In this document: in pieces, positions 15,491 through 24,230 of the stretch
Layout: every line of letters starts with the position of its first letter
Numbering within the stretch: position 1 is the stretch's first letter
Assembly: GCA_031291795.1 (NCBI GenBank)
Contig: JARLIJ010000343.1
Location: 1-48,236 of the forward strand
Length of the DNA stretch: 48,236 bases
Direction of reading: 5' to 3'
Source of the DNA: Acetobacteraceae bacterium
Lineage (GTDB): Bacteria > Pseudomonadota > Alphaproteobacteria > Acetobacterales > Acetobacteraceae
The notes under the pieces: generated by a model
What the model was told of the DNA's origin: nothing
The model's database searches: none
Seen by the model: the letters and a program-made list of their open reading frames with translations, nothing else
Program-made: the position numbers and the translations under genes

Positions 15491-16993
15491 ATGCGGCGGA
15501 TCGAAGTCGGTGTCGATCCGGACGAACCGGTGCGGGCGGTGACGCTGCCCGCCGCCTGGGAGGATGCCGCTGCCGCGGCCCTCGCCACTCTGGCCCCGCC
15601 CTACGGACCGGTCACGCTGGCAGGCGCAGCAGAGGCCTGGATAGGCCCGGTTGCGGCCCGTGCCCAGCAGATCGGGCTCACCGTTCCGCTCGGGGAGCGC
15701 CTGCACCGATTGCTGCTGCTGCGCCGCGGTGCTCCGACGGAGGAGGTATGGCAAGGCCGTGCCGCCGATGCGCCCGGCTTCGTGCTGAACCTGCCAGCTT
15801 TCCTTGATGGCTCTGGCGCGTTCGACGCTGCTGATTTCGCCGAGGCCGCCGAAACCGCCGTGCTGACCCTCAGCGTGGCCGCCCCCGGTATTCGCCAGAT
15901 ATTTGTCGGCATGGCCGACCTCGCCGGGCTGCTGGCCGCCAGTGGTATCGACTACGGATCAGAGGATGCCCGTGACATCGCCCGGACCCTTGCGGCGATT
16001 CTGCGCGGACGTGCCGATGTGGCATCCGCACTGGCTTGCGCAGCGGTGGGTGGCGCGCGGGAGCACCCGATCGAGCGGTGCGGCGCTAACTGGCCGATGC
16101 TACCGGCGCGCTGTGTGGTCCCCGGCCTGGCCGAGGCTGCCCATGCGGCACATTCCGCAGCCCTCGCGTCCGGGCCGCGATTGCATGCGACCACCACTGC
16201 CATCGCGCCGCCCGGTCCGGCCGAGGCTCTGCTCGGCGTCGAAACCGGTGGCATCGCGCCCAGTTTCTCGCCGCTGGCTGCGGGCGGCGGGCTGTCGCGT
16301 TCAGCGCGCGCCTGGTTGGCGGTCAGCGGCCTTGCCGCAGAAGAGGCTCTGGCTATGGTGCTGGCCGGCGGTGCGCCCTTCCCAACCGCAACCATTGAAG
16401 CGCATGCGGCCATGCATGATGCCGTGGCAGCTTTCCTACACGCCATGCCGGCGCGTCCGGCGAGCCTGCCTGCGGCCCCGCCCGTGCCCCGCCGTCGCGA
16501 TCTGCCAGCCCGCCGCGCCGGTTATACCCAGAAAGCCGCGGTGGGCGGCCATAAGCTGTACCTGCGCACCGGCGAATACAACACTGGGGAGTTGGGCGAG
16601 ATTTTCATCGGCCTACAGAAGGAGGGGGCGGCGTTTCGAGGCCTGATGGATAATTTTGCCCTGGCCGTCAGCCTGGGTCTCCAGCACGGCGTGCCGCTCG
16701 ACAGCTTCGTTGAGGCGTTTACCTTCACCCGCTTCGGCCCAGCTGGTGCGGTCGAGGGTGATCCGGCGGTGGACGGTGCGACCTCGTTGCTGGATTACGT
16801 GTTCCGCCACCTCGCAGTGAACTACCTCGGCAGGCGCGACATCGCGCCTGCGGAAGTCGAGGAAGCCGATACCGTTGGCAACGGCCCACGCGACCATGCG
16901 CCGCTTCTGCCACTCGACCTGCCGGCCGAAGCCTCGCCTCGCGCTCGTCGTCGTGGCTTCCGGGTGGTTCCAGGGAGCGCGCGCGCCGGCTAG
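15491..16993 (+). CDS. NrdJ-derived protein lacking the catalytic part of class II ribonucleotide reductase
   Basis: This protein has 500 residues. Residues 344-450 closely match the conserved C-terminal region of B12-dependent ribonucleotide reductase ([72 protein letters not shown]). Weaker stretches upstream also echo Nrd[10 protein letters not shown] near 98, [16 protein letters not shown] near 137, [20 protein letters not shown] near 234. The N-terminal half of the barrel and the NPC-type active-site cysteine motif are missing, so it cannot reduce ribonucleotides. AAGG at 15480-15483 supports the ATG at 15491. The role is unknown. Moderately sure of the relationship, not of function. Confidence 0.75.
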   Translation: MRRIEVGVDPDEPVRAVTLPAAWEDAAAAALATLAPPYGPVTLAGAAEAWIGPVAARAQQIGLTVPLGERLHRLLLLRRGAPTEEVWQGRAADAPGFVLNLPAFLDGSGAFDAADFAEAAETAVLTLSVAAPGIRQIFVGMADLAGLLAASGIDYGSEDARDIARTLAAILRGRADVASALACAAVGGAREHPIERCGANWPMLPARCVVPGLAEAAHAAHSAALASGPRLHATTTAIAPPGPAEALLGVETGGIAPSFSPLAAGGGLSRSARAWLAVSGLAAEEALAMVLAGGAPFPTATIEAHAAMHDAVAAFLHAMPARPASLPAAPPVPRRRDLPARRAGYTQKAAVGGHKLYLRTGEYNTGELGEIFIGLQKEGAAFRGLMDNFALAVSLGLQHGVPLDSFVEAFTFTRFGPAGAVEGDPAVDGATSLLDYVFRHLAVNYLGRRDIAPAEVEEADTVGNGPRDHAPLLPLDLPAEASPRARRRGFRVVPGSARAG

Positions 16994-17024
16994 CATCGAC
17001 GCTGCAATACCAGGAGTCTCCAGA

Positions 17025-17492
17025 ATGGCCGGTCGTATCGAGGCGAAGCTTGCCGAACTCGGCATCACCCTGCCGACGCCAATGGCGCCGATCGCCAACT
17101 ACGTGCCCTACGTCGTAACCGGCAACCTCGTCGTCGTGTCCGGCCAGGTGCCTGCTATCGATGGTAAGATCGCGATCACCGGCAAGGTCGGCTGGAGCGT
17201 CTCGGTCGAAAAAGCCAAAGAAGCCGCACGGCTCTGCTTCATCAATTTGCTCGTCCACCTCAAGGCGGCTTGTGGCGGCGACCTCGACCGGGTGACGCGG
17301 GTGGTGCGGCTGGGCGGCTTCATCGCCTCCCCGTCGGAGTTCACCCAGCAGGCGCTGGTGATGAACGGCGCCTCCGACCTGGCAGTAGCGGTATTCGGCG
17401 AGGCCGGGCGGCATGCCCGCAGCACGATCGGTGTGCCATCGCTGCCCGCCGATGCCGCCGTAGAGGTAGAGGGAATATTCGAAATCGCGTAA
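17025..17492 (+). CDS. RidA/YjgF-family protein
   Basis: This 155-residue protein shows the RidA fold text: VTGNLVVVSGQVPAIDG, a central helix AARLCFINLLVHLK, VVRLGGFIASPSEF and a C-terminal VPSLPADAAVEVEGIFEIA. Classical RidA deaminates reactive enamine/imine intermediates. This longer type, with ATIGV/STIGVPSLP rather than an arginine in the active-site loop, belongs to a subgroup of uncertain activity. AGGAG precedes the ATG at 17025. It is followed after nine bases by the FemAB-like gene and probably shares a transcript. Confidence 0.88.
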   Translation: MAGRIEAKLAELGITLPTPMAPIANYVPYVVTGNLVVVSGQVPAIDGKIAITGKVGWSVSVEKAKEAARLCFINLLVHLKAACGGDLDRVTRVVRLGGFIASPSEFTQQALVMNGASDLAVAVFGEAGRHARSTIGVPSLPADAAVEVEGIFEIA

Positions 17493-17501
17493 CCTGCCGG
17501 C

Positions 17502-18662
17502 ATGCCGGACGGCTCCGCCACGCTAACCCTGACCCTGCATGCCGCGATCGCCGAGATCGATGCCGACGCATGGGACGCCTGTGCGGGGCACGACAACCCG
17601 TTCGTTAGCCACGCCTTCCTGAGCGCGCTGGAAGACAGCGGGTCGGCCAACGCCCGCACGGGTTGGCTGCCGCAGCACGCGGCTTTGCGGGCCGAGGACG
17701 GTCATCTGGTCGCGGTCGCGCCAATGTACGCCAAGTCGCACAGCTATGGTGAGTACGTATTCGACCACGGCTGGGCCAATGCGCTCGATCGGGCCGGCGG
17801 GTCATACTACCCAAAGCTGCAGGTAGCTGCCCCGTTCAGCCCGGTACCCGGCCCGCGCCTGCTGCGTCGGCCGGATGCCCGGGTGCCGATCAGCGTGGTC
17901 TCCGACGCACTCCAGCAGGCGTGTCGGTCGCACGATTTGTCCTCGGTGCACGTTACGTTCTGCACCGAGGAGGAATGGCAGGGCCTCGGGGAGGCTGGCT
18001 GGCTGCAGCGCATCGGCATGCAGTTCCATTGGGAGAACCGCGGCTATAGCAGCTTCGACGACTTCCTGGCCGATCTTTCGTCGCGCAAAAGGAAGGTATT
18101 GCGGCGGGAACGGCGGGACGCCAACGCTGCGGGCCTGACCTTCCACGCGCTGTCCGGCGCCGACATAACCGAGGCACACTGGGACGCGTTCTATCGTTTC
18201 TACCAGTCGACTGTGGACCGTAAATGGGGCTCTGCGTACCTGACCCGACGTTTCTTCTCTTTGTTGGGCGAGCGCCTCGGGCCGCGCGTCGTGCTGATGT
18301 ATGCAGAGAATTCCGGCAAGCCCGTGGCCGGCGCGCTGAACCTCGTCGGGACCGAAGCGCTTTATGGCCGCAACTGGGGTTGTCGCGGCGATTGGCCATT
18401 TCTGCATTTTGAACTCTGCTATTACCGCGCCATCGACTGGGCAGTTGTGCACGGGCTGCGTCGCGTCGAAGCTGGTGCCCAGGGCCGCCACAAGATCCAG
18501 CGTGGCTACATGCCGCACCCCACGTATTCGGCCCACTGGATTGCCCATTCCGGCCTACGCCGCGCAGTGGCGAATTTCCTTCAAGAGGAGCGGCCCGCTA
18601 TCCAGGCCGAAATGGCGGAACTGGCTACCGAATCACCGTTCCGCAAGGACGGCGACGGGTAG
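17502..18662 (+). CDS. FemAB/GNAT-like acyltransferase (DUF482, COG3146)
   Basis: This 386-residue cytoplasmic protein belongs to the DUF482 group with a GNAT-like fold. Typical parts are NPFVSHAFLSALEDSGS near the N-terminus, YGEYVFDHGWANA and the C-terminal half with HFELCYYRAIDWAV and EAGAQGRHKIQRGY. Related FemAB proteins transfer amino acids to cell-wall precursors, but the reaction of DUF482 members is not established. It lies directly after the RidA-like gene. Confidence 0.88.
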   Translation: MPDGSATLTLTLHAAIAEIDADAWDACAGHDNPFVSHAFLSALEDSGSANARTGWLPQHAALRAEDGHLVAVAPMYAKSHSYGEYVFDHGWANALDRAGGSYYPKLQVAAPFSPVPGPRLLRRPDARVPISVVSDALQQACRSHDLSSVHVTFCTEEEWQGLGEAGWLQRIGMQFHWENRGYSSFDDFLADLSSRKRKVLRRERRDANAAGLTFHALSGADITEAHWDAFYRFYQSTVDRKWGSAYLTRRFFSLLGERLGPRVVLMYAENSGKPVAGALNLVGTEALYGRNWGCRGDWPFLHFELCYYRAIDWAVVHGLRRVEAGAQGRHKIQRGYMPHPTYSAHWIAHSGLRRAVANFLQEERPAIQAEMAELATESPFRKDGDG

Positions 18663-18724
18663 CCCGTCAGTGAAGTTGACCCGCCTTAGTGGAGCCATCC
18701 GGGCTTTCACAGGAGGCTCATGAA

Positions 18725-18835
18725 ATGCCCAGGGCCTGGCCGCCCTATTCTCCTGAGTTCCGTCGCCAGATAGTCGATCTGGTCCGTGCTGGCCGCGGTC
18801 CGGAGGGTCTGGCCTGCGAGTTCGAACTGGCTTGC
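18725..18835 (+). mobile_element. Fragment of an IS3-type transposase orfA
   Basis: About 34 codons (YSPEFRRQIVDLVRAGRGPE, then GLACEFE) match the N-terminus of IS3-family OrfA helix-turn-helix proteins. The match stops abruptly near 18828 and the second open reading frame (the transposase proper) is absent. AGGAGG precedes it. The upstream bases from about 18670 (tgaagttgaccc) may belong to the IS left end, but no matching right end was found. Confidence 0.65.
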
Positions 18836-18842
18836 AGTCGAT

Positions 18843-19043
18843 CCGCAACGCCACGAATTCCTGTGTATGCGCCTCCAGGCACGCATGATAGGCCCAGACG
18901 TTTTTGGAGCCGACGCGCTCCATGCGCAGCGTCAAGCGCCGGCGTAAGTTGGTGCGCTTAAGGCCGCGGAAATCGACCCCGTGGCCTTCCTGGAGGCAGC
19001 GGATCAGGCCCTCGAAGGCCGCGTTTTGGGGCTCCTGCGTCAC
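18843..19043 (-). pseudogene. 5' fragment of a CheR-type methyltransferase gene
   Basis: On the minus strand, from a GTG at 19043, 67 codons read like the N-terminal helical domain of CheR: FEGLIRCLQEGHGVDFRGLK, then NLRRRLTLRMERVGSKNVWA and CLEAHTQEFVALRID. The CheR match ends at about 18843, just where the IS3 fragment ends on the other strand, and no methyltransferase domain follows. CheR methylates chemoreceptor glutamates; hybrid CheB/CheR kinases also carry this domain. It is a truncated remnant, probably cut by the IS insertion and later deletion. Confidence 0.6.
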
Positions 19044-19179
19044 GCCGATGCGCCTTTGGTGGGCGCAAGGTTCGCAGTCGCGATAGGGCTGGCAAGGCGG
19101 GATGCGCGGGCTTGACGGCGGCCGAACGGACGGGACGATAGGGATGTCCACAAGCGGACCCAGGGAAGGCAGCGAAGAG

Positions 19180-19974
19180 ATGGATTTCACCGGCAGGGTC
19201 GCCCTCGTCACGGGCGGTGGAGGCGGCATCGGCCGCGCGGCGGCCATTGGCTTCGCACGGCGCGGTGCGCGCGTGATGGTGGTCGACCACAACGTCGAGA
19301 CCGGCCAGGGCACCGCCGATGTTGTGGTCCAGCACGGCGGGGACGTGCGGTTCCATCGTGCGGATGTCACGCGTTCGGCGGCCGTGCAGGACTATGTAAA
19401 GGCGACACTGGACGCCTATGGCCGCATCGACTGCTTCTTTAACAATGCCGGCATCGAGGGCAAGGTGATGCCGACCCAGGACTATGATGAGGCGGTGTTC
19501 GACGAGGTCATCGCCGTCAACCTGAAAGGTGTGTTTCTTGGCCTGCGCCATGTGCTGCCGGTCATGATCGCCCAGGGATCGGGTACGGTCGTCAACACCG
19601 CCTCGGTCGCCGGGCTGTTCGGCGGTCCTGGTATGCCTGCCTACGTTGCCTCCAAGCACGGCGTGCTCGGTCTCACCAAGGTGGCCTCGACCGACGTGGC
19701 CGGGTTGGGTGTGCGGGTGAACGCGGTGTGCCCCGGCCCGGTGGAGACCCGCATGATGCGCTCGCTGGAATCGCAGCGGAATCCGAACGAGCCGGAATCC
19801 GCTCACAAGGCGTACAGCGCCAGCACGCCGACGGGTCGCTACGCGCTGCCCGAGGAAGTGGCCAATGTCGTGCTGTATCTCTGCTCCGACCTCTCCGGCG
19901 ACGTGACCGGTACGCAGATCGTAATCGACGGCGGTCGTTCCGGATCCGGAGGGGCAATCGCGACTCGGCGCTGA
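19180..19974 (+). CDS. Short-chain dehydrogenase/reductase
   Basis: This 264-residue NAD(P)-dependent oxidoreductase has the cofactor motif TGGGGGIG (residues 11-18), the NNAG motif, and the catalytic Ser/Tyr/Lys set with YVASK. An Asp in VMVVDHN after the second strand favours NAD over NADP. The start at 19180 gives MDFTGRVALVTG, typical of the family; AAGG and GAAGAG lie upstream. The substrate is unknown. The SMP-30 gene follows 80 bases later on the same strand, so both may handle a sugar or lactone. Confidence 0.9.
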   Translation: MDFTGRVALVTGGGGGIGRAAAIGFARRGARVMVVDHNVETGQGTADVVVQHGGDVRFHRADVTRSAAVQDYVKATLDAYGRIDCFFNNAGIEGKVMPTQDYDEAVFDEVIAVNLKGVFLGLRHVLPVMIAQGSGTVVNTASVAGLFGGPGMPAYVASKHGVLGLTKVASTDVAGLGVRVNAVCPGPVETRMMRSLESQRNPNEPESAHKAYSASTPTGRYALPEEVANVVLYLCSDLSGDVTGTQIVIDGGRSGSGGAIATRR

Positions 19975-20054
19975 CCTGACGGTACTCATCCGGCGACAAC
20001 CGCTGACGCGGGGGGCCAGGTCCCCGCCGAGCAAACAATCGGAGGAAACCAAGC

Positions 20055-20966
20055 ATGAACGATGTTACGATTCTGGCGATCGGCCTCGGCTTTCCGGAAG
20101 GTCCCGTGGCGATGCCGGACGGATCCGTGGTGCTGACCGAGATCCGCAACAATCGCTGCTCACGCGTGGCGCCGGACGGAACGGTGTCATTGTTCTCGGC
20201 CGCGGGTGGCGGGCCGAACGGGCTGGCGGTCGGTCCGGACGGGGCATTCTACTTGTGCAATAACGGTGGCAGCCGCTACGTCGAGGGCAGCTCGATGGGG
20301 CAGGGGCCGCACCCGGACTACAAGTTCGGCTCGATCCAGCGCATTGACCCGACGACCGGCGCGGCAACGCTGCTTTACAACGAGGTCGGCGGCAACAAAC
20401 TGTCGGCACCGAACGACCTTGTGTTCGACGTGCACGGCGGGTTCTATTTCACTGATCTCGGCAAGCGCTACGCCAGGCATCGCGACCATGGCGGATTGTA
20501 TTACGCGCTGCCCGATGGCTCGAAGGTGACGGAGATCGCCTACCCGATCCTCAGCCCTAACGGCTGCGGCCTGTCGCCCGATGGGAACACGCTCTATGCT
20601 GCCGACACCGAGGGCGCGCGGCTTTGGGCGTTCGAGATCGAGGCGCCGGGTGTCCTGCGCAAGCCGCAGCCGCACGCGCACCACAGCGGGCGGGTGCTCT
20701 GCGGCCTGCCTGGCAATGCGCGCTTCGACAGCCTTGCGGTGATGGCAAGCGGCAACATCGCGGTGGCAACGCTCACCACCGGCCACATCACGGAGATTTC
20801 GCCAGGCGGGGAGATCGTGCGAGCGGTGAAAATGCCCGACATCTACCCCACCAATATCTGTTTCGGCGGGGCTGACATGCGCACCGCCTATATCACTCTG
20901 TCGGACAGCGGGCGGCTGGGGATGATGCAGTGGCCGGAGCCGGGGCTAAAACTCAATTTCGGTTGA
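20055..20966 (+). CDS. SMP-30/gluconolactonase-family hydrolase
   Basis: This 303-residue six-bladed propeller protein has likely metal ligands in FPEGPV (Glu15), APNDLVFD, SPNGCGLSPDG and NARFDSLAV. The family opens sugar or other lactones using a divalent metal. A GGAGGAAA ribosome site precedes the ATG. There is no signal peptide. It pairs with the SDR upstream, since dehydrogenase plus lactonase is a usual pairing in sugar acid oxidation. The exact lactone is not known. Confidence 0.88.
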   Translation: MNDVTILAIGLGFPEGPVAMPDGSVVLTEIRNNRCSRVAPDGTVSLFSAAGGGPNGLAVGPDGAFYLCNNGGSRYVEGSSMGQGPHPDYKFGSIQRIDPTTGAATLLYNEVGGNKLSAPNDLVFDVHGGFYFTDLGKRYARHRDHGGLYYALPDGSKVTEIAYPILSPNGCGLSPDGNTLYAADTEGARLWAFEIEAPGVLRKPQPHAHHSGRVLCGLPGNARFDSLAVMASGNIAVATLTTGHITEISPGGEIVRAVKMPDIYPTNICFGGADMRTAYITLSDSGRLGMMQWPEPGLKLNFG

Positions 20967-20972
20967 AACTCC

Positions 20973-20997
20973 GGAACTTTCGGGCGCTGCATGCGTT
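20973..20997 (+). promoter_or_regulatory. EcfG-type (general stress response) promoter of the CsbD-like gene
   Basis: GGAAC at 20973-20977 and CGTT at 20994-20997 are separated by 16 bases, matching the GGAAC-N16/17-CGTT promoter of the alphaproteobacterial general stress sigma factor. It lies 43 bases before the CsbD-like start. CsbD-type proteins are known stress-response products, which supports the call. Confidence 0.6.
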
Positions 20998-21039
20998 CTC
21001 GTTGGCCTTTGTCCAGCCGGAACCATCAGGAGAGCCCGA

Positions 21040-21270
21040 ATGAGCGACCGATTTGAAGGAACCGCCCGCGAGATGGGTGGCCACGTGCAGGAGACGGTCG
21101 GCAAGATGACCGGCGATACCAAGACCCAGGCCGATGGCCTGTACAACCAGGCCGCCGGACAGGCGCAGCAGACGGTGGCGCAGGTCAGTGACGTGATCAA
21201 GGCGCAGCCGATTGCCGCGGTGGTGATTGCGGTCGGCCTCGGCTACATCCTTGGCCGCCTGACGGCGTGA
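21040..21270 (+). CDS. CsbD-like stress protein with C-terminal membrane segment
   Basis: This 76-residue protein begins with the CsbD pattern (DRFEGTAREMGGHVQETVGK, GDTKTQADG), continues with Gln/Ala-rich amphipathic sequence, and ends in one hydrophobic helix (PIAAVVIAVGLGYILGRL). It is probably anchored in the inner membrane, like DUF883/ElaB proteins. An AGGAG site precedes the ATG. An EcfG-like promoter lies upstream and a terminator downstream, so it appears to be a single-gene unit. Confidence 0.9.
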   Translation: MSDRFEGTAREMGGHVQETVGKMTGDTKTQADGLYNQAAGQAQQTVAQVSDVIKAQPIAAVVIAVGLGYILGRLTA

Positions 21271-21280
21271 CTGAGACGTG

Positions 21281-21300
21281 GGGGGGCTGCGGCCCCCCTT
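21281..21300 (+). terminator. Rho-independent terminator after the CsbD-like gene
   Basis: GGGGGGC at 21281-21287 pairs with GCCCCCC at 21292-21298 around the tetraloop TGCG, and a short T-run follows. The hairpin starts ten bases after the stop codon and separates the CsbD-like gene from glgX. Confidence 0.75.
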
Positions 21301-21342
21301 TGCTGTTATGCGTCCATCGATCCTGCTGCTTCAGGAGTTGCC

Positions 21343-23592
21343 ATGCCGCCCGCAATCCTGCGATCTCGTATCAGTGAAGGCTCCTCCGGTTCGCTGGGAG
21401 CCACCTGGGACGGGCTGGGTGTGAACTTCGCGCTGTTCTCGGCCAACGCCACCAAGGTCGAGCTCTGCCTGTTCGATGAGAGCGGCACCACCGAGACGGA
21501 GCGGATCGAACTGCCAGAATACACCAACGAGGTCTGGCACGGTTACTTGCCCGATGCGCGGCCTGGCACCACCTATGGCTACCGCGTCTACGGCCCCTTT
21601 GAGCCGGAAGCGGGGCATCGTTTCAATCCCAACAAGCTCGTGCTCGATCCGTACGCCAAGGCGCATGTCGGCAAGCTGGAATGGGACCACGCCTGCTTCG
21701 GCTACACGATCGGTGCCGAGGGCGACGACCTGACCTTCGATGAGCGCGACAGCGCGCCGTTCATGCCCAAGGGCCGCGTGATCGATCCTGCCTTCACCTG
21801 GGGCCGCGAGCGGCCGCCCTCGGTGCCGTGGGACCGCACCATCGTCTACGAGGCGCATGTGCGCGGCTACACCAGGCTGCACCCACTGGTCCCCGAACAG
21901 ATGCGCGGCACCTTCGCGGGCCTCGGGCGCAAGGAAGTCGTCGACTATATTCGGTCGCTGGGCGTCACGTCGGTCGAGCTTTTGCCGATCCACGCCCTCA
22001 TCAACGACAGCTACCTGCTGGACAAGGGCCTCACCAACTATTGGGGCTACAACACGATCGGCTTCTTCGCCCCCGATCCGCGCTACGCCGCGGTGCCGGA
22101 CTTCGTGTTTGCCGAGTTCAAGGAAATGGTGGCCCGCCTGCACGATGCCGGCCTCGAGGTCATCCTCGACGTGGTCTACAACCACACCGCGGAAGGCAAT
22201 GAGCGCGGTCCGACGCTGTCGTTCAAGGGCATCGACAACGCGTCGTACTACCGGCTGATGCCGGGCGAGCCGCGCTACTACATCAACGACACCGGCACCG
22301 GGAACACGCTCAACATGAGCCATCCGCGCGTGCTGCAGATGGTGACCGACAGCTTGCGCTAGTGGGTCACCGAGATGCATGTCGATGGCTTCCGCTTCGA
22401 CCTCGGCACCATCCTGGCACGCGAGACCTACGGCTTCGACGAAGGCCACGGCTTCCTGGACAGCTGCCTGCAGGACCCCGTGCTGTCGACCGTCAAGCTG
22501 ATTGCGGAACCGTGGGATATCGGGCCTGGCGGATACCAGGTGGGACGCTTCCCGCCTGGCTGGGCCGAATGGAACGACAAGTTCCGCGACACCGTGCGCA
22601 GCTACTGGAAGGGTGACGAGGGCAAGCTGCCGGAACTCGCAACCCGGATCGCGGCGTCGGCAGACTGCTTCAACCTCCGCGGGCGCAAGCCCTGGGCAAG
22701 CGTCAACTTCATCACCGCGCATGACGGCTTCACGCTGCACGACCTCGTTTCGTACAACGAGAAGCACAACGAAGCGAACGGTGAGGACGGACGTGACGGC
22801 CATTCCGACAACATCTCCTGGAACCATGGCGCGGAAGGTCCGACCGACGATCCCGAGATCATTGCGCTGCGCGAGCGCCAGAAGCGCAACCTGCTCGCGA
22901 CGCTGCTGCTTGCTCAGGGCACGCCGATGCTGTTGGCCGGCGACGAGTTCGGCCGCACCCAGCAGGGCAACAACAACGCCTATTGCCAGGACAACGAGAT
23001 CAGCTGGGTGAACTGGGAATTCGGCGAGCGCGAGGTCGAGCTTGCGGAATTCGTCCGCAAGGTGATTGCGCTGCGCCGTTCGTTCCCGATCCTGCGCCGC
23101 TCGCGCTTCCTGACCGGCGAGTACAACGCCGATCTCGACGTGAAGGACGTGCGCTGGCTGACCCCGGCCGCGACCGATATGGAGCCGGAGCAGTGGCAGG
23201 ACGGCCACGCTCGCTGCTTCGGCATGCTGATGGACGGGCGCGCGCAGGCCAGTGGCATCAAGCGGCCGGCGATGGACTCGACGGCGCTGCTGGTGCTGAA
23301 CGCCCACCACGACGTGGTGAAGTTCATCCTGCCGGAGGTGGTCGGCGGCTATGTCTGGAGCTGCCTGCTCGACACCAACGTACCCGATGATGACGGCGGC
23401 GAAAGCTTCGAGACCGGCGAGGACTACCTGGTGACCGGCCGTTCGGTCGTGTTGTTCGCATTGGAGCCGGAAGGCCAGCGCTCCGTCGCACTCGGGCGCG
23501 CGCGGGAGGCGTTCCGGCGCATGGCGGAGCAGCCGATCCCTGTCGCAAACCCGGAAAGCGGACCGGAGGCGGAGCGGGCGCTGGCGAAGTGA
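21343..23592 (+). pseudogene. glgX: Glycogen debranching enzyme GlgX interrupted by an in-frame amber codon
   Basis: The frame encodes a full-length GlgX-type isoamylase of about 749 residues, but codon 340 (22360-22362) is TAG. The text around it reads DSLR-stop-WVTEMHVDGFRFDL, where homologues have Tyr, so a single change from TAC or TAT explains it. Before the stop lie the CBM48-like domain and GH13 region I (DVVYNHTAEGNE). After it lie the nucleophile region (DGFRFDL), acid/base region (AEPWDIGPGGY) and region IV (ITAHDGFTLHDLVSYNEKHN). The first product therefore lacks the catalytic core. GlgX removes side chains from glycogen limit dextrins. It may be inactive, rescued by suppression, or a sequence error. 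Confidence 0.85.
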
Positions 23593-23785
23593 TCGAACCC
23601 TCCGCCGCGTTGGAGGAACGACAGTGAACAAGACGCCAAACACCGTCGCGCAGAACGTCGAGATCGTCTCCTGCGGCTGGAGGGTGCGGCGCTACAACGC
23701 CGCTGGTGCAGGCGCTCGATTCCAAGTTGAACCAGGCTGGCTGACCCGCGTTCCGGCCGGTCGCAACGCCAGCAGGAGAGCCACG
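23593..23785. other. Gap downstream of glgX with a possible GTG-started frame
   Basis: A GTG at 23624 with TGGAGG in front opens a frame that joins that of the small proline-rich gene at 23786. Its first 54 codons (NKTPNTVAQNVEIVS and on) do not look strongly protein-like. Another frame reads TPLVQALDSKLNQAG before a stop, which hints at a decayed small gene. I make no firm gene call here. Confidence 0.3.
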
Positions 23786-23986
23786 ATGTCCAATGGGGTC
23801 GCTTCGGCCAACACTAGGTTGCCGCTGAGCGGTCAGCCTTCGATGGCCTGGCACGCCTCCGATCCGCCGCGGCCGCCGCCTCAGCCGTCCGAGGTGCCGG
23901 ATCCGGATGCGCCGGTGCCGGTGGAGGAGCCGCCGTCGCCAATTCCCATCCCGCGCGACGTGCCGCCCGAACCGTTGCGGGCCTGA
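23786..23986 (+). CDS. Small proline-rich protein
   Basis: This 66-residue protein has AGGAG at 23774-23778 placed seven bases before the ATG. The C-terminal two thirds are proline-dense (PPRPPPQPSEVPDPDAPVPV and PPSPIPIPRDVPPEP). There is no signal peptide or membrane segment. Similar short Pro-rich proteins of unknown role are common in high-GC alphaproteobacteria. Because such composition can arise by chance in GC-rich DNA, confidence is moderate. Confidence 0.45.
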   Translation: MSNGVASANTRLPLSGQPSMAWHASDPPRPPPQPSEVPDPDAPVPVEEPPSPIPIPRDVPPEPLRA

Positions 23987-24230
23987 GCGCAACAGGCAAT
24001 CCGCTGCGGCGGATCGAAGACCCTGTTGGCGTCCGACGAGCCCATCGACCTCGCCGCCGTGCTGATGCCGACAATGATTGATCCGGCGGCGCTCGACCGT
24101 GTGACGGCGACGCTGCAAGCTGCCTCGCCGGTGCCCGGTGCGACCTGGACGGTGAGCGCCACGACCTGACGCGGATTGCGGGCCGAACCTGCGTCCTTGA
24201 TAGTCCGGCGACATCCACGGGGAGGCGGGA
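23987..24230. other. Gap before the AtuA-like gene
   Basis: After the stop of the proline-rich gene the same frame stays open to a TGA at 24167-24169 and reads plausibly (SDEPIDLAAVLMPTMIDPAA). It lacks an ATG with a ribosome site near its beginning. It may be a remnant or a small TTG/GTG-started gene. No other feature was seen. Confidence 0.3.

Noticed and set aside
21331-23643. Long open frame of about 770 codons on the strand opposite glgX
   Set aside because: It mirrors the codon pattern of glgX. The translation is low in complexity (Arg/Val/His/Gln-rich), has no domain text, and the plus strand encodes clear GH13 motifs.
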